Positions 9,744 to 18,486 of a stretch of 64,000 nt of DNA are shown here, piece by piece. The stretch comes from Shewanella sp. HN-41 (GTDB lineage: Bacteria > Pseudomonadota > Gammaproteobacteria > Enterobacterales > Shewanellaceae), in assembly GCF_000217915.1 (NCBI RefSeq), contig NZ_AFOZ01000012.1:26104-90103 (forward strand). The letters run 5' to 3'. The position numbers and the translations under genes are program-made. Below the pieces are notes generated by a model. It worked only from the letters and a program-made list of their open reading frames with translations. It did not search any database and had not been told where the DNA came from. Position 1 is the stretch's first letter. Every line of letters starts with the position of its first letter.

Positions 9744-10373
9744 TTAATGATTGAGGTATCTTACCGCCATTTCGGTTCTCGACTTGGCATTTGCCTTACG
9801 CAGTAGGTTTTTTACATGTACTTTGACCGTGCCTTCACTGATATGTAAATGCTCTGAAATCATACGGTTGCTTAATCCTTCTGCTAACTGTTGCAGAATT
9901 TGTAGCTCCCGAGGAGTGAGGTTCGACAGCCATTCTTGCTCATCGGCTGCATCTTTTAGTTCATAGAGATACTCTTCGACTTCATCGCTGATGACTCTAT
10001 GGCCTAACATGGCATTTTTGAGTTTATCAAGCAGTAAATCGGGCTCGGTATCTTTGAGCAAATAGCCATCGGCTCCCGCGCGTAGCAGGCGGATAACGTC
10101 CTGTTTTGCATCGGAAACGGTAAGGATCACTATGCGCGAAGTCACGCCCTCTTGGCGCATGGCGTTGAGCGTATCTAGACCTGTCATACCTTTCATATTC
10201 AGATCGAGCAAGATGATATCGGGCTCATCCGTAGCGACAGCGCTCAGGGCGTCTAAGCCACTGCCCGCCTCACCGAAGAGGCTGAAGTCTGGATCTGAGG
10301 CGATCAGTTGGCAGATGCCTTTACGTAAGAGAGGATGATCATCGACCACCAGTACGGAATAAGGTTTACCCAT
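9744..10373 (-). CDS. narP: Nitrate/nitrite response regulator NarP
   Basis: NarL/FixJ-type response regulator, 209 residues. The receiver domain has VDDHPLLRKG at the start, the phospho-acceptor in IILLDLNMKGMTGLDT and Lys in GYLLKDTEP. The LuxR-type helix-turn-helix covers about 145-205 (LTPRELQILQQLAEGLSNRMISEHL, with EGTVKVHVKNLLRKA at the recognition helix). It overlaps the sensor gene narQ by 8 bp, so the two are co-transcribed. The target is most likely nrfA upstream of narQ, where a NarP-type 7-2-7 site is visible. Confidence 0.93.
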   Translation of the reverse strand: MGKPYSVLVVDDHPLLRKGICQLIASDPDFSLFGEAGSGLDALSAVATDEPDIILLDLNMKGMTGLDTLNAMRQEGVTSRIVILTVSDAKQDVIRLLRAGADGYLLKDTEPDLLLDKLKNAMLGHRVISDEVEEYLYELKDAADEQEWLSNLTPRELQILQQLAEGLSNRMISEHLHISEGTVKVHVKNLLRKANAKSRTEMAVRYLNH

Positions 10374-12174
10374 TTACAGGCTCCTGTTGAGAAGGGAAAA
10401 TCAGCGTGACTTTTGTTCCTTGTGAAAGGCTTAGTTCGCTGTCGGTCATGGTAGTGAGAGTACCACTTTGTGTTTGATTGATCTGTGTTTGCTGTGCAGC
10501 CTCTGTCTGGCAACCGACAGGGGAGTTATTACTACTAAATACAACGTAACCCGCTAATTTACTGGCTCGCTCGTGCATGATCCCTATGCCAAAGTGTTGA
10601 TCACGTTCTTTTAAGTATCCAATCCCAATCCCGTTATCGCTAACACTAATATTGACCATTCCCTTGTCATCCTTATAACAGCGGATATTAATGAGGCTCG
10701 CATTAGCATGCTTAATCGCATTTAGCGTCGCTTCACGGGTGATCTGCAGAATATGGATATGTTGTTTAGCTTCGAGCCATTGGGGGGCAAGTTTGTAATC
10801 TAAGTTGATTTGTATGTCTGTTTTGGTCCTGAGCTGCTCTAGCATGGCCTCGAGCGCGTTTTTCAAATTCGGTTCTTTGATCGTTAATCTAAAGGTTGAG
10901 AGCAGTTCCCTTAGCTGCACATATGCAGTACTCACACCTTCATTGATTTCCGTTAATTGATCTTCAACCGCAGGGCTACGGCAACTGTAATCTAAGTTTT
11001 TGCGCAATAAGCTAATTTGAATTTTAAGAAAGGACAATACTTGGCCGAGGGAGTCGTGCAACTCCCGTGCTATCACTCCGCGCTCTTCCATCAGTGCCAG
11101 TTGTTGCCTTTGCTCCGTCGCGTTGTGGATCACTATGGAACGGGTGAGCATGATGGCAAAGTTGTTAAACAGCGCGGTATTGGGGTTCTGTGCCGAGATC
11201 AGTTCTAAGTAGCCGAGATCCGCCTGCTCAAATTGTAACTGAAAGCGGGTACTGTTGATGGGTTCACTCGGCCAACCACCATCAGCTTGGATAATCTCTA
11301 ACTCCTGCTCTGGATACTGAATAATAAGCCTAAGGTAATCGAGTGACTCATAGTCTTTCAATTGATTCAGTACGGCTTTTAATGCCTTGTAGTCGAGTTT
11401 ATTTGCATTTAATGTCAATAAGTTATCATATAAAAAGGCCAACTCATTATTTGCCCTTGTCAGTGCTAAGGTTTTTTCTGTGACCTGTGATTCTAAGTTA
11501 CTGTAGAGGGTTGCCAATTCCTTGGCTGTTTTTTGCAGTGCATGGGTTAATGCGGTGAGTTCTATATATTCGGTTTCGGGCATTTCAATCTCGAAGTTGC
11601 CCTTAGAAATAGTATTGGCCGATTCCATTAATTGTTGTAACGGCACAACCACTTTGCGCTTGGTAAAACGTACGGCCAGAAAAGCGATGATGAGCATCAA
11701 CCCTAAACCAAAAATCTGACTGGCGGCGAGTAGTCGCAACTTAAAGGCGGCATGGTGCTCCATCTCCAGTACCAGTAAGTCTATGGTATCGACAAAATCC
11801 TTTAGGGAAGTCGCATAGTCACGGGAGTTTTCCTGCTCAATGTAGTATTTCATCACCAGCCATTTGTCTATGACGAGCTGATATTGGTCGGCTATCTTTT
11901 TGGGGCTGAGCCAACCCGTGGAGGGTTGCAATTCTTCTGAGTGCAGCGTTGCTTCAAATTCGAGGATTTTTTCCTGTGCGGCCTCACTGCCTGAATTCGC
12001 ATAAAACATCAGCCGATAACTTTGCATTCGCAGTGAACCCGACGCATTAATGGCCTTAGCATCGCCTAAACTGTAAGACAAATTGATGATTGCGAAGATG
12101 GCAAGGCTGCTAGAAAGCAAAATCAATACTAACATTAACCCTAATATTTTAGAGGTGAGGCTGCCCTGTTTCAT
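10366..12174 (-). CDS. narQ: Nitrate/nitrite sensor histidine kinase NarQ
   Basis: Inner-membrane sensor kinase. Order of parts: membrane segment 1 (about 8-30), the periplasmic ligand region with NASGSLRMQSYRLMFYANSG (NarX/NarQ P-box), membrane segment 2 (about 155-178), HAMP linker, a GAF-like region, then the HisKA_3 motif ARELHDSLGQV with phospho-acceptor His373, and an HATPase domain with REATLNAIKHANAS and DNGIGIG. An upstream ATG at 12204 would add 10 residues; I prefer 12174 because NarQ proteins begin close to the first membrane helix. It overlaps narP and diverges from nrfA. Confidence 0.92.
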   Translation of the reverse strand: MKQGSLTSKILGLMLVLILLSSSLAIFAIINLSYSLGDAKAINASGSLRMQSYRLMFYANSGSEAAQEKILEFEATLHSEELQPSTGWLSPKKIADQYQLVIDKWLVMKYYIEQENSRDYATSLKDFVDTIDLLVLEMEHHAAFKLRLLAASQIFGLGLMLIIAFLAVRFTKRKVVVPLQQLMESANTISKGNFEIEMPETEYIELTALTHALQKTAKELATLYSNLESQVTEKTLALTRANNELAFLYDNLLTLNANKLDYKALKAVLNQLKDYESLDYLRLIIQYPEQELEIIQADGGWPSEPINSTRFQLQFEQADLGYLELISAQNPNTALFNNFAIMLTRSIVIHNATEQRQQLALMEERGVIARELHDSLGQVLSFLKIQISLLRKNLDYSCRSPAVEDQLTEINEGVSTAYVQLRELLSTFRLTIKEPNLKNALEAMLEQLRTKTDIQINLDYKLAPQWLEAKQHIHILQITREATLNAIKHANASLINIRCYKDDKGMVNISVSDNGIGIGYLKERDQHFGIGIMHERASKLAGYVVFSSNNSPVGCQTEAAQQTQINQTQSGTLTTMTDSELSLSQGTKVTLIFPSQQEPVNG

Positions 12175-12294
12175 GTGTTTGCTATCCAGTTGATGGCCAT
12201 CCATGGGCGGAACTTTAGCTGTGTTTTTTACATTAGAAAATAATGTACTACATTAACAAAAACATAAAAGTGTGAACAACAACACTATTACATT

Positions 12295-12308
12295 TTGATC
12301 TAGCGCAA
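12295..12308 (+). promoter_or_regulatory. Possible FNR/EtrA half-conserved site before nrfA
   Basis: TTGATctagCGCAA keeps the left half of the FNR-type palindrome TTGAT-N4-ATCAA and three of five bases on the right. It lies just upstream of the NarP site in the narQ-nrfA gap. Weak on its own. Confidence 0.35.
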
Positions 12309-12321
12309 ACTTCGCTCAAGA

Positions 12322-12337
12322 TACCCCATAAGAGGTA
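12322..12337 (+). promoter_or_regulatory. NarP-type 7-2-7 binding site
   Basis: TACCCCA-TA-AGAGGTA is an inverted pair of NarL/NarP heptamers (TACYNMT) separated by 2 bp, with one mismatch at the last base of the left heptamer. It is 78 bp before the nrfA start and between nrfA and its likely regulators narQ-narP. Confidence 0.65.
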
Positions 12338-12414
12338 TATTTTTGGAGGTATTAAGTCACTAACTTGGCCTTGGGATGTCGTGATTCACTAAAATAATGC
12401 AACACGGAGATGAG

Positions 12415-13818
12415 ATGATGAAGAAGATGACAGGTAAGTCCTTTGCACTGAGTGCATTGGTTGCCGCCAGCTTCATGGCAGCGGGCGCAATGGCGAGTGA
12501 TAAAACCGAACCTCGCAACGAAGTTTATAAAGATAAATTTGCTAATCAATATAACAGTTGGCATGACACCGCGAAAAGTGAAGAGATCACCGATGCTTTA
12601 GCTGGCGATCCGAGCCTAGTCGTGCTGTGGGCTGGTTATGGTTTTGCTAAAGACTACAATGCACCACGTGGCCATATGTATGCCGTGACAGATGTGCGTA
12701 ATACCCTGCGTACCGGTGCTCCAGCCAATGCGGAAGATGGTCCAATGCCAATGGCATGTTGGAGCTGTAAGAGCCCTGACGTACCTCGCTTAATTGAAGA
12801 GCAAGGTGAAGACGGTTACTTCAAAGGCAAATGGGCTAAAGGCGGCCCAGAAGTTGTGAACACTATCGGTTGTGGCGACTGCCACGAAAAAGGCACCCCA
12901 AAACTACGCATTTCACGTCCATTTGCCGAACGTGGCATGGAAGCATTAGGCACCCCATTCGACAAAGCTTCGAAGAAAGACAAACAATCTATGGTGTGTG
13001 GTCAGTGCCACGTTGAATACTATTTTGAGAAGAAAGACGACCGTAAAGGCTTCGTGAAATTCCCATGGGATATGGGCACAACCGTTGAGCAAATGGAAGT
13101 CTACTACGACGGTATTGAGTTCTCCGATTGGACTCATGCACTGTCTAAAACCCCTATGCTGAAAGCACAACACCCAGGCTATGAAACATGGAAGCTAGGT
13201 GTTCACGGTAAGAACGACGTGAGCTGTGTTGACTGCCATATGCCTAAAGTGACGAACGATAAAGGTCGTAAGTACACTGATCATAAAGTGGGTAATCCAT
13301 TCGATCGTTTCGAAGAAACCTGTGCAACTTGCCATAGCCAAACTAAAGAGTTCTTAGTCGGTTTGACTAATGAGCGTAAAGCGAAAGTGAAAGAGCTAAA
13401 AGGTCGTGCCGAAGGTCAATTAGTGAAAGCGCACTTCGAAGCGGCTAAAGCATGGGAAGTCGGTGCGACTGAAGCCGAAATGAAGCCCATCCTGACTGAC
13501 ATCCGTCACGCTCAATGGCGTTGGGACTACGCGATTGCTTCTCACGGTGTTGCGGCCCACGCTCCTGAAGAAGCACTGCGTATCCTAGGTACTGCGGTGG
13601 ATAAAGCAGCCGATGCCCGAGTTAAGTTAGCACAACTGTTAGCGAAAAAAGGCATCACAGATCCCGTCGCTATGCCTGATATCTCTACTAAAGCTAAGGC
13701 ACAAGCTGCAATAGGTATGGACATGAATAAGATGAATGCAGAGAAAGACGCATTTAAGAAAGACATGTTACCTAAGTGGGATGAAGAAGCGAAAAAACGC
13801 GAAGCCACTTACAAATAA
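12415..13818 (+). CDS. nrfA: Ammonia-forming cytochrome c nitrite reductase NrfA
   Basis: Periplasmic pentahaem enzyme that reduces nitrite to ammonium with six electrons. After a signal peptide (about 1-28, ending GAMAS) the protein shows the catalytic haem site CWSCK (from Cys115), with lysine in place of histidine. Four CxxCH sites follow: CGDCH, CGQCH, CVDCH and CATCH. This pattern is diagnostic. The start at 12415 gives MMKKMTGKS and 467 residues; GGAG lies 8 bases upstream. No nrfBCD genes follow, so electrons probably come from a quinol dehydrogenase encoded elsewhere, as in S. oneidensis. Confidence 0.97.
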   Translation: MMKKMTGKSFALSALVAASFMAAGAMASDKTEPRNEVYKDKFANQYNSWHDTAKSEEITDALAGDPSLVVLWAGYGFAKDYNAPRGHMYAVTDVRNTLRTGAPANAEDGPMPMACWSCKSPDVPRLIEEQGEDGYFKGKWAKGGPEVVNTIGCGDCHEKGTPKLRISRPFAERGMEALGTPFDKASKKDKQSMVCGQCHVEYYFEKKDDRKGFVKFPWDMGTTVEQMEVYYDGIEFSDWTHALSKTPMLKAQHPGYETWKLGVHGKNDVSCVDCHMPKVTNDKGRKYTDHKVGNPFDRFEETCATCHSQTKEFLVGLTNERKAKVKELKGRAEGQLVKAHFEAAKAWEVGATEAEMKPILTDIRHAQWRWDYAIASHGVAAHAPEEALRILGTAVDKAADARVKLAQLLAKKGITDPVAMPDISTKAKAQAAIGMDMNKMNAEKDAFKKDMLPKWDEEAKKREATYK

Positions 13819-13862
13819 GGCGTGAAATTCACCCTATGAGGTAACCAACCCTCATACAAACA

Positions 13863-13898
13863 AAAGCCCTCGCAGAGTCAGAATGCGAGGGCTTTTTC
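13863..13898. terminator. Intrinsic terminator after nrfA
   Basis: Stem AAAGCCCTCGCA/TGCGAGGGCTTT (13863-13874 with 13884-13895) followed by T residues. It is placed between nrfA and the convergent hydrolase gene. Confidence 0.88.
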
Positions 13899-13909
13899 TA
13901 TATAACTGG

Positions 13910-14452
13910 TTATTTAATCAGTTTTATCAGCGCCCTAAAGCGTTCGCCTTGGGCTTGATGTTGTAATTCAAATAACAGCGATTCCACGTTGGTTAATAGG
14001 GCACCCCTAGCTGTCATCATCTGAATACCGAGTTGTTTATTATCGGCACTGCGGGACGAGACACCATCAGCGACTAGATGCACCGAATATTGTTGTTCTA
14101 TAAGGTCACAACAGGTTTGGTAAACACAAACATGGGTTTCAATACCCGCCAGTATGACATGTTGGCGATTTGTCTTAATTAATGCCTGTGCAAATGCTTC
14201 GCAGTGCCAGCCACTAAAGTGTTGCTTTGCTATCGGTGTCGTCGTGTTTTCAAGCAAAGTTTTCAGCTCTGGGCTGGTTGAGCCAAGTTTATCGGGCAGT
14301 TGCTCCAACCATAAAATAGGGATGTCAAATAGCTGTGCACCTTGGATTAAGGTCTGTAATTGTTGGTGCAGCTTCTCTGTTTTGTCCATGATTTGAGCAA
14401 GCTTTCCCTGTACATCGACGATAACAAGCACGCATTTTTCGGGTTTTAACAT
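13910..14452 (-). CDS. Isochorismatase-family cysteine hydrolase
   Basis: Cytoplasmic cysteine hydrolase of 180 residues, YcaC-like. The triad residues are visible: Asp in VIVDVQGKLA (about residue 13), Lys near the middle (IAKQHFSGW), and Cys in GIETHVCVYQT (about residue 118). The physiological substrate of this subfamily is unknown; true isochorismatase activity is not implied. It lies alone between nrfA and the glnK regulatory region. Confidence 0.85.
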   Translation of the reverse strand: MLKPEKCVLVIVDVQGKLAQIMDKTEKLHQQLQTLIQGAQLFDIPILWLEQLPDKLGSTSPELKTLLENTTTPIAKQHFSGWHCEAFAQALIKTNRQHVILAGIETHVCVYQTCCDLIEQQYSVHLVADGVSSRSADNKQLGIQMMTARGALLTNVESLLFELQHQAQGERFRALIKLIK

Positions 14453-14607
14453 CGGGCATTCCTTCTGCTCTGCACTGGATTAAATAGTGACCCCGCATTT
14501 TGGGGCCATGTAAGTAAACCCCAAATCAGTTCTGTTACCAATAGGAATAAGGTCGAATAAAAAGTGCACTTAAATTGCTCACTAAAAGAGTGCGTTGCTC
14601 TGCTATA

Positions 14608-14624
14608 TGCACAGTTGTGGTGCA
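14608..14624. promoter_or_regulatory. NtrC (GlnG) enhancer site
   Basis: TGCACAGTTGTGGTGCA fits TGCACCA-N3-TGGTGCA with two mismatches. A weaker copy, TGCACTTAAATTGCTCA, lies at 14565-14581. Both are upstream of a sigma-54 promoter and of glnK-amtB, a standard NtrC target. Confidence 0.75.
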
Positions 14625-14687
14625 TTTTTGAGCGCAACATTATAGGTGTTTATCTAAAAGTTTTTATAAATCAATTGATTGAATTTC

Positions 14688-14703
14688 TGGCCCGATGATT
14701 GAA
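14688..14703 (+). promoter_or_regulatory. Sigma-54 promoter of glnK-amtB
   Basis: TGGCCCG-ATGA-TTGAA fits the -24/-12 consensus TGGCACG-N4-TTGCA with one mismatch in each element. It lies 49 bp before the glnK start and 64-80 bp downstream of the NtrC site, a workable geometry. Confidence 0.7.
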
Positions 14704-14751
14704 TTACCCTTGATACAAGTTAATAACAATCGCGTTTTTTTGGAGGTCAGG

Positions 14752-15090
14752 ATGAAACTAGTCAGCGCTATCATCAAGCCATTTAAATTGGATGATGTCC
14801 GTGAAGCTATTGCCGGAATTGGTATTGAGGGTATGACGGTGACCGAAGTTAAAGGTTTTGGCCGTCAGAAAGGGCACACAGAGTTGTATCGTGGTGCTGA
14901 ATATCAGGTGGATTTTTTGCCGAAAGTAAAACTCGAAATTGCCACTAAAGCTGAAAATCTCGACATGCTGATTGAAGCCATTACGACGGCGGCTCATACG
15001 GGAAAAATTGGCGACGGTAAGATCTTCGTCGTCGACTTAGAACAGGCTATCCGTATTCGTACGGGTGAACTCGATACTGAAGCGCTATAA
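14752..15090 (+). CDS. glnK: Nitrogen regulatory protein PII (GlnK)
   Basis: Trimeric PII signal protein of 112 residues that reports nitrogen and carbon status and blocks AmtB when nitrogen is plentiful. It starts MKLVSAIIKPFKLDDV. The T-loop carries Tyr51 in RGAEYQVDF, the uridylylation site. The C-terminal signature TGKIGDGKIFV is intact. ATG 14752 has GGAGG 9-13 bases upstream; the frame is open further up to 14695 but that part overlaps the sigma-54 promoter. It is 7 bp before amtB, the usual glnK-amtB operon. Confidence 0.95.
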   Translation: MKLVSAIIKPFKLDDVREAIAGIGIEGMTVTEVKGFGRQKGHTELYRGAEYQVDFLPKVKLEIATKAENLDMLIEAITTAAHTGKIGDGKIFVVDLEQAIRIRTGELDTEAL

Positions 15091-15097
15091 GGGGCAG

Positions 15098-16351
15098 ATG
15101 ATGGAAGAATTAACAAAATTAGGTGTGACAGTTTCTGAGCTGCGCTTTGCACTCGATACCTTTTACTTTTTGATCTCAGGCGCCTTGGTGATGTGGATGG
15201 CGGCGGGGTTTGCCATGCTCGAGGCTGGTCTTGTTCGTTCTAAAAATACCACTGAAATTTTAACTAAAAACGTGGTTCTCTATGCAATTGCCTGTGTAAT
15301 GTATTTGCTCGTCGGCTACAACATTATGTACGTCGATAATACGGAGGGTGGTTGGTTACCTTCTATCGGGACGCTGATAGGTTCACAATCCTCGGATGCG
15401 AGCCATGCACTGGAGTCGGATTTCTTCTTCCAAGTGGTGTTTGTTGCAACGGCGATGTCTATTGTTTCAGGTGCAGTGGCCGAACGGATGAAGCTCTGGG
15501 CTTTCCTGTTTTTCTCGATAGTGATGACTGCGGTTATCTATCCTGTGGAAGGCTATTGGACCTGGGGTCAAGGTTTTATCGCTAAACTCGGTTTTGTGGA
15601 CTTCGCGGGCAGCGGCATCGTACATATGACGGGCGCAGCTGCGGCTATCGCAGGGGTGCTGTTATTGGGTGCTCGTAAAGGTAAATATGGCCCGAATGGC
15701 CAAGTCAATCCAATTCCTGGCTCTAACTTGCCGATGGCAACCTTAGGTATGTTTATTCTGTGGATGGGCTGGTTTGGTTTTAACGGTGGTTCACAATTGA
15801 TGGTGTCCGATGCGGCGAATGCGAGTTCAGTGGCTAAAGTGTTCGTGAACACTAATACCGCAGCGGCGTTTGGCGCTATCTCAGCACTTATCGTCTGTAA
15901 GATGATTTGGGGAAAAGCGGATTTAACTATGATTCTTAACGGAATTCTAGCGGGCTTAGTGGCGATTACCGCCGATCCACTCTCTCCTTCGTTATTGATG
16001 GCGGGTGTGATAGGTGTCGTTGCCGGTGGCTTAGTTGTGTTCTCTATCGTGGGCTTAGATCGCATTAAGATCGATGATCCCGTCGGTGCTATTTCTGTGC
16101 ATGGTGTGGCGGGTTTCCTCGGATTAATGTGTGTGCCTTTATCGAATGCAGATGCGACTCTCACGGCCCAGTTAACGGGTGCTGCGATAATTTTTGCTTG
16201 GGTATTCAGTGCATCGTTCGCCGTATGGTTTGTGATCAAAATGATCATGGGGATCCGTGTTTCTGAGGAAGAAGAATACAACGGAATGGACGCCTCTGAC
16301 TGTGGAATCGATGCTTATCCAGAGTTTGTGACCGTAAAAAGTGCAGGCTAA
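15098..16351 (+). CDS. amtB: Ammonium transporter AmtB
   Basis: Inner-membrane ammonium channel, about 417 residues with eleven hydrophobic segments and an N-terminus outside. The pore twin histidines are in SGIVHMTGAAAAI and ISVHGVAGFLG, and the GAVAERMKLWAF block after the third helix is conserved. ATG codons lie at 15098 and 15101 behind AAGGGG; the second has better spacing. It sits in an operon with glnK and ends at a terminator at 16400. GlnK plugs the channel from the cytoplasmic side. Confidence 0.95.
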   Translation: MMEELTKLGVTVSELRFALDTFYFLISGALVMWMAAGFAMLEAGLVRSKNTTEILTKNVVLYAIACVMYLLVGYNIMYVDNTEGGWLPSIGTLIGSQSSDASHALESDFFFQVVFVATAMSIVSGAVAERMKLWAFLFFSIVMTAVIYPVEGYWTWGQGFIAKLGFVDFAGSGIVHMTGAAAAIAGVLLLGARKGKYGPNGQVNPIPGSNLPMATLGMFILWMGWFGFNGGSQLMVSDAANASSVAKVFVNTNTAAAFGAISALIVCKMIWGKADLTMILNGILAGLVAITADPLSPSLLMAGVIGVVAGGLVVFSIVGLDRIKIDDPVGAISVHGVAGFLGLMCVPLSNADATLTAQLTGAAIIFAWVFSASFAVWFVIKMIMGIRVSEEEEYNGMDASDCGIDAYPEFVTVKSAG

Positions 16352-16399
16352 AAACATCTTGATATGACTTGATGCCGAGCGTGGATCGCGGGATAGTAA

Positions 16400-16425
16400 A
16401 GCAGAGCCTAGTGCTCTGCTTTTTT
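16400..16425 (+). terminator. Intrinsic terminator of glnK-amtB
   Basis: Stem AGCAGAGC/GCTCTGCT (16400-16407 with 16413-16420) followed by TTTTT. Confidence 0.88.
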
Positions 16426-16470
16426 GATCCTTCGAAAGAGGTTGTTTTGTTACCCACTAAGGAGCGACCT

Positions 16471-16803
16471 ATGGGCTTATTTACCGACAAAGTGCATCAA
16501 TTGGGACTTATGGTGTTTCTTGGCGGGTGCTTTAGCATGCCAGTATTGGCCGGTGAAGTGGTGGTAACGCGTTCTAGTGAACATTTCAATGCGTTTGCCG
16601 TGCGCGATCAAGTGCTGAAGGATTTTGAGTGGCAAGAGTCACTCAGAAGACAGGAACAAATTCAGATCCTGCAGGCGTTGCCTATAGGCTGTATACCGCA
16701 GATGCGACCTTATCCTTATTACACCTGTGGTGAAAATAGCTATCGTCCCTACAATTATCAGCAGCGTGAAGTCTATATTAAGGTCGATAATCCTCAAAAA
16801 TAG
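16471..16803 (+). CDS. Hypothetical exported protein
   Basis: A 110-residue protein that I do not recognise. Residues 1-27 look like a signal peptide (hydrophobic LGLMVFLGGCFSMPVLA, cleavage after VLA). The mature part is rich in Arg, Gln and Tyr and has two cysteines (IGCIPQM, YTCGEN) that could form a disulphide in the periplasm. ATG 16471 has AAGGAG 8-13 bases upstream, better than the open frame from 16369, which overlaps the amtB terminator. No partner is suggested by the neighbours. Confidence 0.7.
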   Translation: MGLFTDKVHQLGLMVFLGGCFSMPVLAGEVVVTRSSEHFNAFAVRDQVLKDFEWQESLRRQEQIQILQALPIGCIPQMRPYPYYTCGENSYRPYNYQQREVYIKVDNPQK

Positions 16804-16959
16804 TGGGAGTTTAAGCAGGTAAGCTGGGGGATACTTAACTCTGGATTCGACCGTTTGCCACACTGTTTTCAACGGCATTCACTTTTTGTAACCATTTTAT
16901 AATGCCTTTCTGACCATTTGTTATAAGCTCAATGAAGAGCGTATGGTCTGGGAGGATGT

Positions 16960-18150
16960 ATGTCGACACTATTCCGAGCCGTCTATTCGAGTGCCATTTA
17001 TGGTGTATTGCTTTGCCAATTGTGGGCATGTAGCTCAAGCCCTGTTGTGCCAAGAGCCGATGAGGTCGAATCTTTGTTCGTCGATAGCCTCTTCACGCCA
17101 GTGACGGATATACCTTCGAGCGAGGACATTTTCTACTTACCACCGGATGCCGTGGTTGAAGTGAGGCGTGCATTCGAACGATATAGTCTATCCCACAATA
17201 ACACTTTGGCCGCGCATGAATGGCTGGCCAACTATATCAATGCCAATCAAACCAGTACCCAGCGTAATTTCCGATATCAAGATAATCTGACGCAAGTCGC
17301 CAGTGAAACCTACGCTCAGCGGGCGGGTAACTGTATGTCGCTCGTGGTGATGACATCAGCCCTAGCGGATATTTTTAATATTGAGACTGAATTTCAAGAT
17401 ATTGCCATTGAGCCCGTGTGGGATAAACAAGGGGATTTCTATTTTATCAATGGTCATGTGAATCTACGCTTATTGCCACCGGAAAATACGCACACTGTGT
17501 ATGTGTCGTCCCATGCCATACTCGTTGACTTTATGCCAGAACGGACTTTGCGAGGATACGATAAAACTCAAATTAATCGGCAGACGTTAATTACCATGTT
17601 TTACAATAATATGGCTGCAGAGGCTCTAGTGGATGGTGATTTAGACCGAGCCTATGCACTCATTAAAGTCGGCTTAAAAGAGGGGCAATTTGTTCCAGCA
17701 TTCAATACGTTGGCGGTTATTTACCGTCATAGAGGGGATGAAAAGCGCGCTGAGCAAGTGTATCGCTACGCTCTAAAATTCGATGCGAATAACATGACAA
17801 CACTCTATAACTTAGCGGTGATTTTAGGCAACCAAGGCCGGCTAGATGAATGGGCAGAGGTTCATAAAGTGCTTGAATTGGCCCGAATTCGTAACCCCTA
17901 TTACTACTATGATATGGCGCAGCAAGCCTTTGATGAGCATCAATATGATGAAGCCTTGGCATGGTATCAAAGGGCGCTTGCGCGGGCGGATTATCGCCAT
18001 GAGTTTTTCTTTGGCCTTTCCCAAACGTACTGGGCGTTAGGAGATGAAAAACGCGCTAAGCTCAATATGGAAAAAGCTATGGCATTGAGCGCTGATGAGA
18101 GTGATAAACACCGCTATCAGGCAAAATTGCAGGCGATGAAACGGCATTAG
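16960..18150 (+). CDS. Lipoprotein with transglutaminase-like domain and TPR repeats
   Basis: A 396-residue predicted lipoprotein. The N-terminus ends in the lipobox LWAC (Cys24). Residues 85-200 look like a transglutaminase-type cysteine protease fold: QRAGNCMSLVVMTSAL with Cys at about 122, then FINGHVNLRL with His at about 166. From about 210 to 390 there are tetratricopeptide repeats such as AFNTLAVIYRHRGDEKRAEQVY. GGAGG precedes the ATG. It may act on periplasmic peptides or assemble envelope complexes, but no partner is visible. Function unknown. Confidence 0.75.
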   Translation: MSTLFRAVYSSAIYGVLLCQLWACSSSPVVPRADEVESLFVDSLFTPVTDIPSSEDIFYLPPDAVVEVRRAFERYSLSHNNTLAAHEWLANYINANQTSTQRNFRYQDNLTQVASETYAQRAGNCMSLVVMTSALADIFNIETEFQDIAIEPVWDKQGDFYFINGHVNLRLLPPENTHTVYVSSHAILVDFMPERTLRGYDKTQINRQTLITMFYNNMAAEALVDGDLDRAYALIKVGLKEGQFVPAFNTLAVIYRHRGDEKRAEQVYRYALKFDANNMTTLYNLAVILGNQGRLDEWAEVHKVLELARIRNPYYYYDMAQQAFDEHQYDEALAWYQRALARADYRHEFFFGLSQTYWALGDEKRAKLNMEKAMALSADESDKHRYQAKLQAMKRH

Positions 18151-18486
18151 AGCCGTTGTCGCTTTCTTTTGATTCACTGCAAAAATCCCGCTAGCCAGCT
18201 TTGTGGCTAGCGCTGACACTATTCATTTTAGTAGAACACTCCCGTCAATTATTTCTATCCGTCGTATTCGATTTTGTTTAATCAGACTGTGAATTCAATC
18301 GTATATTTGAATTTATTATTTTTAAAAATATATTAAAACAATAAGTTATATTTGATTTATTGAAATAGAGACAACTTGGTTGCATTAACGTGGCAGACTG
18401 GATAAATTGAACTCAGTATTGCAGTTGAGATCCATTATTGCAGCGATAAAAAATAGTCTAAAACACCAGAGTTGGAGCAGTAAATT
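18151..18486. other. Intergenic region before aroG
   Basis: 336 bp with no gene. A 9-bp inverted repeat CGCTAGCCA/TGGCTAGCG (18189-18212) follows the lipoprotein gene and may end its transcript, though no T-run follows. The rest is A+T-rich and should hold the aroG promoter. I see no convincing TyrR box. Confidence 0.5.

Noticed and set aside
15568..16281. Long antisense frame across amtB
   Set aside because: Mirror of amtB coding sequence with proline and threonine runs produced by the codon pattern of membrane helices; no independent support.
18340..18486. TyrR box before aroG
   Set aside because: No segment fits TGTAAA-N6-TTTACA well enough to call.
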